This document shows, piece after piece, positions 45,802 through 57,384 of a stretch of 64,000 bases of DNA. This stretch comes from Nicotiana tabacum (lineage: Eukaryota; Streptophyta; Magnoliopsida; Solanales; Solanaceae). The stretch covers positions 61,438,419-61,502,418 of the forward strand of contig NC_134095.1 of assembly GCF_000715075.1 (NCBI RefSeq), given 5' to 3'. Position numbers and translations under genes: made by a program. Numbering within the stretch: the stretch's first letter is position 1; each line of letters starts with the position of its first letter. The notes beneath the pieces were generated by a model. It was not told the DNA's origin. It worked only from the letters and a program-made list of their open reading frames with translations, and ran no database searches.

Positions 45802-48205
45802 CGTGGACCAAAGCTCACGTACTTATTTTTGAGGGACCAAAGCTTCAGTTTCATAAACGAGGGAGAAAGGAGTTTCTCACGTACTTATTTTTGATGTTTT
45901 TCGGTAAGCCCATAACACTCCTGGTAATACTTCCGGTTATTTTCCTTTGGCAGCTTCTAAATGCTATTTAAAATTATTAATAATCACCTTATTTATTGTT
46001 TCTGCTTTACCATTGGCTCCAGGATAATAAGGTGACGAAGTTATTCTTTTAATTTTCTAACTTTCAAAGAATTTAGTTGACTTTGACCCTATGAACTTTG
46101 GACCATCATCATATGCTATTTCTTTTGGCACCCCAGATAGGCAAATCACATTCTTCCAAATAAAATCAATTACTTATTTTTCTTTAATCTGCTTGAATGC
46201 TCCTACTTTCACCTATTTAGAGAAATAGTCAGTATGAACTAATAAAAATCTTACCTTTCTAGGTGCTTGTGGCAATGTACATACGATATTCATTCCCCAC
46301 TTCATGAATGACAATTGAGAAAGTACTTTTTGACCAAAAATATAAATTTTGATTCAAATAATTAAATTTATATAAACAAGGGTTAATCTTAGCTAATAAT
46401 AATATCCTTAGATCTTAGTTTTAAAAGAAGCAGTTGATATCCTACAAATTTTGACGGACAGTAATGGTAACACGTGATAAATGTTCTAGAAAATCAGGAG
46501 TAGTAATGCAGCATATAATATTCAATGAACAACAATAAATGACATTTAAGTAAATAAGAGGAATGATTCGTTCAATAAAGGGTGGAATAAATGAACCTTC
46601 CACCTGATAATGATTGACAGACAAATCCTTGAATATTCGAGGATTTCTCAAATTTGATGGCAAAGTGTAGACAAGAATTTCAGTGAAAAGGTGATCTTTG
46701 TATCAAGTGAGAGCCGAATCTTTTTAGTCAAAGTGTCTTTCTTACAAATGAATATCACATTCCCTCTATCATTGTCTTTTTTCTATTTATATGGAATATG
46801 TTACTAGAAAACCCTTATTGTACAAGTGTAGAGAATATCCACTAGAATATTATCTTTAGCATCCTATCTTAGAAAATAGTCGTTACTGCTCCACCAATGG
46901 TACTTGAACTCGACCTTTATTGATACCTCGACTACGGCTCTCATTGACTCTTCGACCGCAGACTTTGTTGCTTCTTGGACAATCTTGACAAATAATGATT
47001 TTGGGATTTTTTTCCTCAAAGCTATCTTGGCCTAAATATTTTAAAGGTGGGTTTTGACCCATACAAGTGCAGAATGCAACGGATCTACCGATTGGTGAAT
47101 TTGATTTACATATTGTTGACATTCATCATAGTTTTTTAAATAATTTTCAGCTTTTTCTTTCATTCGAGGCCAATAATATCCGGCTCTTATCAATATTTTT
47201 GCCAATGATATTCCTCCTGAATGATTACGCACTGGCCTTCTTATTTCTCAGAACATACTCTTTCCCAGGTCCTAGTCACTTAGCTAAAGGACCACTATAC
47301 ATTTTACGATAGAAATTTTTTTCGATCAAACAATACCAAGAAACTTGTGTTCATAGTCGCTGAGATTTCTTTTTATCTTTAGGTAATACTCCATTCTGCA
47401 ACTAATTCACAAATTCGTTTCGCTAATACCAAGTAAGGTTAGTCAAAATTACCTCATTTTTTACTCGATCAGTGCTGAATGAAATAAGTGCACAACTATT
47501 GTATTCCCATAATTGGTAATGAATGTTATCGATCCAAGATTAGCTACCGCATCTGCTTCTGCATTTTCTTCTCTTGGAATTCGAATAGCTTTCCGTTCCC
47601 GAAACTACTTCGATAGTTCTCTTAGTTTCGCCAAGTATTGTTGCATCCGCATTTCGCGTGCGATATAATTTCCATGCATCTGATTTACCACAAGCTAAGA
47701 GTCGCTTTTAATCTCGATTTGTTCTATACCCAGCTCTTTGGCGAGTTCCAATCCTGCAATTACAACCTCATACTCGGCTTCGTATTAGTGCCAGGATAAT
47801 ATTAAATTGATTGCCTAACTACTTTTCCGAAAGCTGCAATTAATACTATACCCAATTTAGACCCTTTTATATTGGAGATCTATCCGTATATAGAGTCCAT
47901 GTCCCAAAATTAGTCCCAAAAGCGATATGCACTTTCTTTTTCGCTCGAGAAATATGCCCGAGCTGAAATCGGCTGTGAAATTTGATAAAACTTGTAACTT
48001 CATAGAAGTACGTGGTTGATAAATTATATCATATTCACTAAGTTCAACTGTCCGTTTAGCTAATCTTCCTCATCATTCATGCTTGTGCAAAATATTACGC
48101 AATGAAAAAGTCGTAACGACAAAAATTGGATGACATTGAAAATAAGGTCATAATCTTTTGCATGTCATTATTAATGCTAATGCTGATTTTTCTAAGTGGG
48201 GATAC
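45802..48205 (-). pseudogene. Tat-element RNase H and integrase remnants
   Basis: The minus strand encodes, in several frames, an RNase H segment (YEVVIAGLELAKELGIEQIE and LVVNQMHGNYIAREM, about 47780-47620), the integrase H2C2 region (HSGGISLAKILIRAGYYWPR, then ENYLKNYDECQQY, 47232-47090) and part of the core (VPKEIAYDDGPKFIGSK, then YYPGANGKAETINK, about 46150-45990) with the second Asp and the Glu. Foreign or diverged sequence lies between zinc finger and core (about 46320-46880). Confidence 0.75.
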
Positions 48206-48560
48206 TGTCACAATCCAAAATCCCACCAAAAGCCGTAATGGCGCCTGAATCACTCACTAGGCAAGCCAACACTCAACAACAACAATATAATCCTTTTATT
48301 ATGCGATTAACTGTTCATAATATAATTGAAAATGCGGAAATAAACCTATAATCAATAACATGAATGCTTAATAAAAGATATGGTCTAAACTGGACCACTA
48401 CTGTCTAACAAACGCCCAAAATCCGGTGTCACTATATCATGAACATCTAATAAGAGTAACTAGTTTCAGCTGAGCAATAACACATGTACGAAAAAGAAAT
48501 ACATAGACAGAAATGAATAAGTACGGAAGGGGGACTCCATGTGCTACTGCTATACATTGT
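48206..48560 (-). repeat. Probable 3' end fragment of a long LTR
   Basis: TGTCACAATCC, followed by a block ending CAAGCCAAC, resembles the start of the segment at 1024 (TGTCACGACCC ... GGTAAGCC). If so it is the 3' terminus of another minus-oriented LTR of the 1024-3710 superfamily. The right border is a guess. Confidence 0.45.
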
Positions 48561-49599
48561 TGCTCCTGACCTCTTTTCTCTCTTATTGTAATTCGAATTC
48601 CAGGTACACATTCGAATCTTGTAGTGATAAAGCTTTGAAGTTGAAATACAACAATAAAATCCAATCGTTTCAATAAAATAGATAGTAGACAATTTGGTCT
48701 ATTTAGTTTTTCTTTGTGAACTGTTTTTTTTTTTGTATAATTGGACTGAAAAGAGAAGGAATTGTATAAAGGGTCATGCGCTGATATAACATGAACCTTT
48801 CAATTTTGTTAGATTAATGAGGTAAATCATGATAAGTAGCATATCTCTAGTTAGTTGTTTATTTTCATGCATATATTCAAGTAGTCCACAAACGAGATAG
48901 AGTACTTAGTCAAAAACCGATTAGTATTTCGTTTAGATGGTTAAAACTAATTTCCATTAATCCTCTTAAGTGATTATACTCTCATCAGTATTGTCATTAA
49001 TTCATGTTACAAATAATCTCACATATATAGATTGTGGACTTGATAAAAAATGTAAATGTAAGGTGGGTAGGTAGTGTCAACATTATAGTTCCAATAATAA
49101 TAAAAAATAAAAATAAAAAAATAAAGGCCGTAGTCGATAATTTTATGTATTAATAACTAAGTATACTTACACTAATGTAGAGTAGTTTCAATAAGCATTT
49201 AGTATAGTTAAATTGCGAATCCATTAGGGTTAATGAATTAGTCTATAGCTTCGATCATTTAGTTAACCTCACCACAGTTAAAAATGGCTAATTGTAGTAA
49301 CGTTAGTCAATCTTGTACGTTTTTTATATACACAATTCCATTTTTAGTAATATTAGCTTATGGAATAAGGCGCGAAACAATTTTTCATTTTTACAAGTTC
49401 AAGTACAATTTTCGTTAGCATCTGTTGTAATCTATTAATTAAATAAGTTACGGTTTTTTTAGCATGTAATTAACCAGGATTTTTCTTTATTTAGAGACAA
49501 ATAAAAATAGAAATGTAGTTACTTTCTTTTTTAATAAAAAATAAAAAAAATAAATGAGACGAGCTTCGTCAAATAAAAACAATAATAAAAAAATTGCAG
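48561..49599. other. AT-rich stretch with no recognised gene
   Basis: No open frame with a motif and no repeat ends. It may contain the 5' part of the Ogre LTR, whose start I could not locate. Confidence 0.4.
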
Positions 49600-50209
49600 G
49601 ACCCTCAGTAAAGGTTTAAGAAATTTTTTAGAAGTCGGGAAGGGCCGTTTAGTGAATTTCACGGCCCTCCCAAAAGATAATAACGCGCTAGAATCTTTAG
49701 GCGCGACTTTAGTAAATTACATTCCTAAATATGGGTGGGCATTTTATGCGGCCCGAATCCAAATCCTAAAACATTGAATAGAGTGTGTTTAAGATTGCGG
49801 GTTCATCTGATGCGGCGCAATCCGAAAACATACTTTAAACGGCGTTCACTCTCTCGAATAAATATGTATATGTAAAAGCAGTAAAAAGTAGAATCAGCAC
49901 ATAGGTTATTCATGTAAAAATCAGATAATAGCTAAATGCAACAGTTGAGCGACCGTGCTAGAACCACGGAATTCGGGAATGTCTAACACCTTCTCCCGGG
50001 TTAACAGAATTCCTTATCCGGATTTCTGGTTCGCGGACTGTTAAACAGAGTCATTCTTTTCCTCGATTCGGGATTAAATTGGTGACTTGGGACACCCTAA
50101 ATATCCCAAGTGGCGACTCTGACATAAATAAACAAATCCCGTTTCGATTGTCCTCTAATTGGAAAAACTCCTTCACCCCCTCGCGGGGGTGGAAAAAGGA
50201 GGTGTGACA
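49600..50209 (+). repeat. Downstream part of the Ogre 5' LTR
   Basis: It ends GTGTGACA at 50209, four bases before the primer-binding site. The block TTTCACGGCCCTCCC (about 49659-49673), GGCGCGAC, and the CTTCTCCCGGGTTAACAGAA segment (49991-50010) are familiar from Solanaceae Ogre LTRs. The 5' boundary is not resolved because the 3' LTR lies outside the window. Confidence 0.65.
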
Positions 50210-50213
50210 GCTC

Positions 50214-50254
50214 TGGTGACTCTGTTGGGGAATCGAACCCAGAATCTCTGGTTC
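50214..50254 (+). other. Extended primer-binding site, antisense to the 3' half of tRNA-Arg
   Basis: It starts TGG (complement of CCA) and reads TGGTGACTCTGTTGGGGA, then ATCGAACCCAGAATCTCTGG, then TTC. The opposite strand contains a perfect B box (GGTTCGATTCC, 50240-50230) and a T-arm-like CTGGG stem. Compared with the plant tRNA-Arg(ACG) 3' half as I remember it, about 41 nt correspond, with one extra base and a few substitutions. Ogre elements are known to use tRNA-Arg; the long extension is the unusual part. Confidence 0.72.
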
Positions 50255-51178
50255 AGGGTTCAGAATTCGAGCTTGGAATAATTGTTGTATTCAGCTTTAT
50301 CAGATTTTGTTACATGATATGTGCATACTGTGCTAACTAACTGCTTTTACTGCTTTGATATTTTGTGAACTGTAAATAAACTGTGCCGAAACCCATCTCC
50401 TCTCTGAGTCTTCTGAATTGTGAAGAAGGGTGTACGATGTACGACTTCTTTTCTGTCTAGTGTCAAGTCCCAATTTAGAACGAGGTTTGGATAAGTCGCA
50501 AAGCCGGTGAAGCTTCTGTATTCCCGGACTGCCGCCTCATCCTCAGCTCGAGTTGTTCGCTCGGGTAAGCCAGGTTTAGAACAAACACCCAGGTTTTGAA
50601 CCTAGAATAACTCAGCCTCATGCGAGATCCCTAGTAGGAACGCTTGTTTGCTTCATGTGCATTTTGACTTAGGGGACTCAACACAGGGGTTGGGTCCGTC
50701 TAGGGCTAGCAACCTGAAATGGAAAGACCATCCTGATGCATCCTAATTGTTTTTTGTGCATTTATTTGCTCTGGCCTGGATGTTGACCGGTTTTTTTGAA
50801 TTTCGGGAATGTTAGAAAATTAAGAAAAAGAGAAAAATAGCAATTGGAGAGTTAACTAATGGTTTTGAAAAGAAAAAAAACAATGCCCAAGTACTGTCGG
50901 AACTCTGGAAAATAAAAAAAAAGTTTTATTTTTTGGTTTGTTTTACTAAAAGAAAATGAAAAAAAAAAAAGAAAAAGGGTTGTTTTTTTGGTTCGAAAAA
51001 TAGGTTGTTATATTGTTTGTTAAAAAAAAAGATTTTTTTTTTTGGAAAATAGGTTGTCTGTTGAAAAAAAAAAGGGTCTTGTATTAAAAGTAATGTTTTT
51101 TTATATATTTTGCTTATGAAATGTCAAAAATGAAAATGAAAAAGAGTCCTATTTTTAAATAGTGCGGTTAATTCGCCC

Positions 51179-51238
51179 GAACTACGCTGGTTTGATTCTC
51201 GCCGGATGTGAGATACGTAGGCAACCCTCATCGGGTCC
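51179..51238 (+). repeat. GAACTACG box, copy 1
   Basis: CGAACTACGCTGGTTTGATT followed by a short variable part and GAGATACGTAGGCAACCCTC. It lies in the leader before ORF1. See copies 2 and 3. Confidence 0.8.
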
Positions 51239-51309
51239 AACCCCACCTTTTGCTAAAATAGCCATAAACAAATAACTAAAAAAAACATGTCAAAATTTTA
51301 ATTCTGTCA

Positions 51310-51738
51310 TAAAGAAGTCGGGTGACGCTGTTTTGTCAAAACATAGCCGAATGTTCCCGAAAGGGACGCCAGAAGACTGACTTTGCATAGACAACCACCT
51401 TTGGGTCATTTTTTAAGATTTGGTCCAGTTGACCCACACATCCTTAAAAAATCTTCGTCCCCGAGACGTTGAAAGGCCGTGTTTGCAATATTGAGTTTTC
51501 TAATTTGAAAAACGATAAAAAGAGTCATAAATAAGTCAGGTGATGCTGTTTTGTCATAAATAGCCGAATGTTCCCGAAAAGAACGCTGGAAGGCTGACTT
51601 TGCATAAACAGCCACCTCTTGGGTCATTCTTTTTAAGATTTGGTCCAGTTGACCCACACAGCCTTAAAAATCTTCGCTTCCGAAGTGCTGAAAGGCCGCG
51701 TTTGAAAATCAAGTTTTTTATTTTTTCCAATTCGAAAA
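51310..51738. repeat. Tandem duplication in the Ogre leader (two units of about 216 bp)
   Basis: Unit 1 (51310-51518) and unit 2 (51526-51738) share CGAATGTTCCCGAAA, TTTAAGATTTGGTCCAGTTG, ACCCACACA and GAAAGGCCG blocks, with about 10-15 percent divergence by eye. Confidence 0.9.
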
Positions 51739-51823
51739 CACACAAAACAACATATAAATAGTTTTATTTTTGAGTCGAATAAAAAAAAATTTTCTTTCTT
51801 AATCACCTTAATAAATATGCAGG

Positions 51824-53872
51824 ATGAGCACAAATCAAATCGAACCGTTCTCAGTCTTTAGCAAGGTCCCTCTGCAGCTCCACATGTGGTGGAATGATTT
51901 GGGAAATGATAGTAAGAAAATAGTGGAAAGAATTTTGGGAGGCCTCGTCAGTCTGTTAGATATCAAGCCAAGGACGGACGTCATTGAAGCTTTAATACCA
52001 TTCTGGGATCCAACCCGTAATGTATTCCGTTTTGCAGATTTTGAGCTTACACCTACATTAGAGGAGATTGCGGGTTATGCAGGTTTGGATGGAAAATTGA
52101 GGGGGCAATATTTGCTTTCTCCTAGACTAGTGTCTCCACATGGGTTTTTGAATTTGCTACACATTAGTCGGAAGGTGCAAGATGACGATTTGTCGAAAGG
52201 TTATTGTGCTCTTCAATTCTTATATCAGCGGTATGGTACTCCTCAGGGTTTCGAAGAACCGAACCTCGGACTAACTCATGGTGGGGACAGAAACAAGTGG
52301 GAGGCAAGACGTACTTTGGCATTCATAACAGCCTTCTTGGGAATCATGGTTTGTCCCCGCAAAGATAAGAAAATTGAGATAGGCCTTGTAGGGATGGCTG
52401 ATGTTGCAATCAAAAAAATTAACAGTACTGTGGTCCCTTTGGTTTTGTCTGAAATCTACCGAGCCTTGACTATATGCCGAGAGGGAGGCAATTTCTTCCA
52501 GGGATGCAATTTGTTACTCCAGCTGTGGATGCAAGAGCACCTCTGTCACCGAGCAGGATACATGAATCACGGGTTGACCGGAAAAAACTGTATCAGTGGT
52601 TATGAGAAACGGATGATAGGCGTTGTATTCCCCGAAGGTGTCGAAGCATGGCTTGCATGATTAAGTTCAATGACGGCCGACCAAATTGAATGGGCATTTG
52701 GGTGGTTGCCTGATACTGAGGTGATATACATGTCGGCCGAGGGATGTCACATTCTTTTGATAGGAGTGCGTAGTATCCAACCATATGCTCCTCATCGGGT
52801 ATTGCGCCAGCTAGGAAGATTTCAGGTAATTCCCACTGATGAAGATCTAAGAAAGTACGCCATTGAATTAAGCCCAGGAGTCGTATTCCTCGAAGAAAAA
52901 ATTAGAAATTTGTGGCACGAATGTAGATTCCTGGAGCCCAAGACTATGGTTCGAGAATTGGCTAAGGGTGAGGTAGTCCCAAAATACAATGCTTGGTTCG
53001 GTAAAAGGTTCCAGATTCATCCGAGACCTGCTAAAAGAGCTCATGTACAACAATTTACGGATGATTCGCAAGAGCAGTGGGGTTGGTTGGCAAGAGAAGA
53101 AGGTTATCGGGTTGAAATCGGGAAGCTGAAGCAACAAGTTGAAAGGCTTATATTTGAGAACCGCGTGCAAGTCGCCTCGGAACAGGGTGAAAAGAATAAA
53201 TTAACCAAAGAAAACCAGATACTAAAAGCCCGAATTTGCCAAGTCAGTAAGAGTAACAACGACCGACAGAAACGTCGCTCTGATGAAAGGTTGATAACAG
53301 AGCTGAGAAATCAAGTCGGCAAAAGCCGAGAGGACTTGAAGAGATCCGTGGCTTGCATAGAAAGAATACGGGTCAGGTGGGAAAAAGGGACAATGGCACG
53401 GAGGAAGCATCTACAACAAGTTATAGGGGATTCTGAAATAAGCATGGGACTATTAAGAGAGACAAACTCCACTCTTCAGGAGCAGGTCTTTAAACAAGCC
53501 CGAGATGCCCGGGCAGACAGAAGGCGCTGTTATGATTTGATGGACATAATGGAAAAACGAATGGAGAGGTTTCAAGATCGACTCGCTGACAATGCTCAAA
53601 TGTTGGGGCTAAAGAACCGGCAAATAGAACAACTGTTCAGGGAAAGGGATAACATCCGGGGAAGGATTGATGATATTGGGCACTACATCTACATGAGATG
53701 CCTAACATGTGAGCAAATACCTCGTGATACCCTTCTTGCCTCCATCATGGGCTACGTCCACCGAATCATGAATGAGTTGAAGAGCTTGCAGAGGGGTCTT
53801 ACACCAAAACCCGCGAAAAGGCCGAATGATGCCTCGCGAGTACCTAAATTGAAATCTTTAATGTGTCCCTAG
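51824..53872 (+). pseudogene. Ogre ORF1 (DUF7745-type) with one premature stop
   Basis: The reading frame runs from ATG 51824 to TAG 53872 (682 codons) broken only by TGA at 52658-52660. The N-terminal 300 residues form a PMD-like/DUF7745 globular region (LHMWWNDLGNDSKKIVERIL, ADFELTPTLEEIAGYAGL, LCHRAGYMNHGLTG). The second part has IEWAFGWLPDTEVIYMSAEG and then a long coiled coil (EGYRVEIGKLKQQVERLIFE onward to about residue 600). Ogre elements are known for an extra ORF between LTR and gag. Its role is unresolved. The stop replaces a position where a Trp codon would fit. Confidence 0.8.
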
Positions 53873-54393
53873 TTCAAGTTTGCACTTGTTTGTTTTTCAG
53901 AGTCTGTTGTTTACCCCTATGTTCTCTTCAAACATTGTTAATAATGTAGAGTCTGTATTTCGTTTGTTTTCTTTCAAATCACAGTTTGTAATAACATATT
54001 TGAGTAATAGAAAATTGGGTATTTATCTTACGGATGCATGAACTACGCCTGGTCTGATTCGTGCGGGGTCACGATACATAGGAGAATATAGGATTCAACT
54101 TTAATTTAAAAAAAAAAAGAGAGAGAGAGAAGAAGAAAAGGAAGGTCCCTGAAACATTCGAAAGAGGCACCAAATAAAATAAGCCGGAATGATGCATGCG
54201 GTCAGAGCAAAAGCATGTTAGAAATGGTTAACTGCCTAAGAACATTGCATCCCCCAACGTGCAATTACAATATCTGTTAAGACTCTAACACTAACAAGTT
54301 TGTTGTTTTTCCAATCAATACCAGTTAGTTTGTTAGAGCGTACTGGCACCGTACCATTATCAAACAAGATCGAAAGGTCCTATACCAGAAAGC
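53873..54393 (+). other. Spacer between ORF1 and gag
   Basis: Non-coding. It contains a second GAACTACG box (54040-54083) and a purine-rich GAGAGAGAGAG run at 54119-54129. Confidence 0.6.
54040..54083 (+). repeat. GAACTACG box, copy 2
   Basis: GAACTACGCCTGGTCTGATT, then GTGCGGGGTCACGATACATA and GGAG. It lies between ORF1 and gag. Confidence 0.8.
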
Positions 54394-56598
54394 ATGACTG
54401 GGTCAGACAACAGCGTTGAGTCAGAAAAGACAGCCAATCAGATGCTGAAGGAAGCCCTGGAGAAAATGGAAAAAATGAGGCTGGAAATGAATGAGATGCA
54501 GATAGCCTTAGCTAGAGCCCAGAAGGGGCAGGAACTACCCGTTACTCCTACCCTCCAACCAATACACACGCTGGAATACCCCTCCACCGGCCCTTCAACG
54601 AGTTTCCCAAGCCATCACTACTATCAGGGAAGAGAGGCCTATGATCCCCAAGCTCCACCACCCAGTCAAAACCCTCCTCCACCAAATGTTCCCGTCTTTG
54701 TGGCACCTCCCCCAGCCCCATTGCACAGATCATCCAGTGAGCCACTATTTCAGGCTCACGACACACAATATTACCCCCCTGAACTCACATTCAAAGCACC
54801 CGAGCCACATACCTATAATCCCCACTTTGAGGTCCCGGCGGAGATTGAAAAGCCGGCTAAGAGCCCAGAGCAGGACGAGGTGATGCGGAAATTTAAAAGC
54901 CTGGAGCAGTCCTTCAGGAACATACACGGGTTAGGCAACCAGGTCAGCGTGGCCTACAAGGATCTATGCCCTTTCCCTGACGTTCAATTACCAGCAGGGT
55001 TCAAGATGCCCAAGTTCGATTTGTACGAAGGGCATGGCGATCCTATGGCACATCTACGGGGCTTTTGTAGCAAAATGAGGGGAGCAGGGGGAAAAGATGA
55101 GCTATTGATAGCTTACTTTGGCCAGAGTTTGAGCGGGTCGGCACTGGAGTGGTATACAAGACAAGATCCAAGCAGGTGGTACACCTGGGATGACTTGGCA
55201 CAGGCTTTTGTAGGACACTTCCAATACAACCTTGAGATAGTCCCAAACCGTCTCACATTGCTAAAGCTTGAGAAGAAACCCGGAGAGAGCTTTCGGGAAT
55301 TTGGGTTCCGATGGAGAGAACAGGCAGCCAGAGTTGATCCCCCAATGAGAGAGGGAGAAATGGTGGATTACTTTCTACAAACTCTCGAGCCAACTTACTT
55401 CGGTCACTTGGTGACGTCAGTTGGCAAATCATTCAATGAAGTGGTGAAAATGGGAGGAATGATAGAAGAGGGACTTAAGTCCAATAAGATCCTGAGTTAC
55501 TCAGCAATCAAGGCAACGACTCAGGCCATTCAGAGCAGCACGGGAGGTGAGCTTGGAAAGAAAATGAGAGAGGAGGTCACGACAATAGAGGCCGGCAATT
55601 GGTCCAGATCTAGAGGTCCTTCCCCTCATTACCAACCCAGAACCCGTCATCTAAACTACCCACACACTCCAAATTACCCTCCACAACCCTACTACCCACC
55701 ACAAGAACAACATTTCACCGTCCATCAAGCCCAGACATACACCCAACCTCCGGTTCGCCCACAATGGCACGCGCCAGCTCCCCACAATACATACCCACCT
55801 CCACATAATACCTACCTACCACCACAAAACACCTATCCACCGCCAAGAGCCTACAGAAACCCTCCAGGGATGGGTTTCAAAGGAAATCCGGCTTCCAGAA
55901 ATGAAAGACTGCAGAGGCAAAGAACCTTTACTGAGTTGGGAGAAACTTATACTGCCTTGTTCCACAAATTGAGGCAGTTGGGTTTATTAAATCCTGTTGA
56001 GCCTAGATTGCCAAATCCCTTACCCCAAAATTTGGACCGATCGATAAGCTGTGAGTACTGCTCAGGGATGCTGGGGCATGATATTGAAAAATGTTGGAGA
56101 TTGAGGCATGCAATACAAGATCTCATTGATGCCAACAAGATCGAGGTCCAGACGCCGGAGGCACCTAATATCAACCAGAACCCATTACCAACACACCACG
56201 AGGCTCACATGATCGAGTTGGTGTATGAGGGAGGAGAGCCGAGGAAGCCCTCACAGACAGTGATGATGATCCAGGCCGCTCCGAAAGAAGGATCGACCGG
56301 CGGAAGACCAGGGGTACATTTGAAAGGGGAAGGTGTCAAGCCAATGGTGATCTTGGGAAAGAGTCCGTCCACCGCAATAAAGAAACCGGAGCCAGCCAAA
56401 TTGGTAATATCAGGGACACCACCCACACCCGCAGTTGTGTTGAAAGGGGTATGCAGGGAATTGGTAACCATAAAGCCGGTAGTCCAATTGCCCATGATTG
56501 ATAGCAAGGCCGTGCCTTGGAAGTATGAGAAGGCAGTGGTGATGTACAAGGGAAAACCAGTGGAAGAGGATAGTTGTGAGGCGCAGGGACTAACTTGA
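54394..56598 (+). CDS. Ogre gag (734 codons before a stop)
   Basis: It starts MTGSDNSVESEKTANQ with a short coiled coil (EALEKMEKMRLEMNEMQIAL), then a proline-rich stretch. The Ty3 gag core follows (FKMPKFDLYEGHGDPMAHLR, YFGQSLSGSALEWYTRQDPS, FVGHFQYNLEIVPNRLTLLK, KPGESFREFGFRWREQAARV). A second proline/tyrosine-rich linker precedes the zinc knuckle at 56050-56094 (CEYCSGMLGHDIEKC, spacing CX2CX5HX4C). TGA at 56596-56598 stops it, but the same frame continues into protease, so gag-pro was one polyprotein. The stop can be explained by one transition in a CpG (CGA to TGA). Confidence 0.88.
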   Translation: MTGSDNSVESEKTANQMLKEALEKMEKMRLEMNEMQIALARAQKGQELPVTPTLQPIHTLEYPSTGPSTSFPSHHYYQGREAYDPQAPPPSQNPPPPNVPVFVAPPPAPLHRSSSEPLFQAHDTQYYPPELTFKAPEPHTYNPHFEVPAEIEKPAKSPEQDEVMRKFKSLEQSFRNIHGLGNQVSVAYKDLCPFPDVQLPAGFKMPKFDLYEGHGDPMAHLRGFCSKMRGAGGKDELLIAYFGQSLSGSALEWYTRQDPSRWYTWDDLAQAFVGHFQYNLEIVPNRLTLLKLEKKPGESFREFGFRWREQAARVDPPMREGEMVDYFLQTLEPTYFGHLVTSVGKSFNEVVKMGGMIEEGLKSNKILSYSAIKATTQAIQSSTGGELGKKMREEVTTIEAGNWSRSRGPSPHYQPRTRHLNYPHTPNYPPQPYYPPQEQHFTVHQAQTYTQPPVRPQWHAPAPHNTYPPPHNTYLPPQNTYPPPRAYRNPPGMGFKGNPASRNERLQRQRTFTELGETYTALFHKLRQLGLLNPVEPRLPNPLPQNLDRSISCEYCSGMLGHDIEKCWRLRHAIQDLIDANKIEVQTPEAPNINQNPLPTHHEAHMIELVYEGGEPRKPSQTVMMIQAAPKEGSTGGRPGVHLKGEGVKPMVILGKSPSTAIKKPEPAKLVISGTPPTPAVVLKGVCRELVTIKPVVQLPMIDSKAVPWKYEKAVVMYKGKPVEEDSCEAQGLT

Positions 56599-57384
56599 TC
56601 AGGACGGTGTTTTGCTCCAGTGGAGTTGAGAAGACCCAACCCAGCTACAACAAAGAAACCTGTGTCGGAAGAAGAAGCTGAGGAGTTCTTGAAGAAGATG
56701 AAAGTGCAGGATTACTCCATGGTCGAACAGTTGAAGAAAACACCGATACAGATCTCGTTGTTATCATTACTGATCCATTCAGATGAACATCGTCGGGCCC
56801 TGATGAAGATACTGAATGAAGCTCATGTGCCCAACGAGATTTCTATAAATCACCTGGAAATGACTGCTAACAAAATTTTCGAGGTGAACAGGGTAACATT
56901 CTCAGATGATGATCTGCCAGTGGAGGGCATGGAGCATAATAAAGCTCTCTACCTAACTATCAAATGCAAAGATTCGGCAGTTACTCGGGCATTGGTGGAT
57001 AACGGCTCAAGTGCCAATATTTGTCCATTATCCACCCTGAACCAGTTAAAGATCGACCATGGAAGAATCCACAAGAATAGCATTTGCGTCCGAGGATTTG
57101 AGGGAAATGGAACAGCCACCGTGGGGGATATTGTACTTGAATTGACCATCGATCCAGTCCAGTTTACCATGGAGTTCCAGGTATTAGATGTCACGGTATC
57201 TTATAACCTTCTGTTGGGGCGACCGTGGATCCACGCATCTAAAGCAGTACCTTCCACCCTGCATCAGATGGTCAAGTTCGAGTGGGATAGACAAGAGGTC
57301 GTACTGCACGGCGAGGACACTGTGTACACCATGGGAAGCGCCATTATGCCCTTCATAGAGACCAATGATAACAAAGGTCCCTAG
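56599..57384 (+). pseudogene. Ogre aspartic protease segment
   Basis: It is in frame with gag. VPNEISINHLEMTANKIF precedes the active site TRALVDNGSSANICPLSTL, with the catalytic Asp codon at 56998-57000. Then comes FQVLDVTVSYNLLLGRPWIH, followed by ASKAVPSTLHQMVKFEW. DNGS replaces the commoner DTGS/DSGS, as in several plant Ty3 groups. TAG at 57382-57384 separates it from the G-patch. Confidence 0.87.

Larger units (their letters stand above)
40970..48205 (-). mobile_element. Second Tat-lineage Ty3 remnant, interrupted by a LINE
   Basis: On the minus strand, RNase H (about 48150-47500) and integrase (about 47400-45850) remnants are followed by the LINE insertion (44249-45790) and then an oppositely coded ORF (40970-43319 on plus). 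The order pol then antisense ORF is that of Tat elements. Neither LTR is seen. Confidence 0.68.
50255..51823 (+). other. Ogre leader region
   Basis: No ORF of note until 51824. It holds A/T homopolymer-rich sequence (50800-51120), one GAACTACG box (51179-51238) and a 216-bp tandem duplication (51310-51738). Confidence 0.6.

Noticed and set aside
50214..50254. A tRNA-Arg gene on the minus strand
   Set aside because: Only the 3' half is recognisable, no A box or 5' half follows, and its position four bases after the LTR end fits a primer-binding site.
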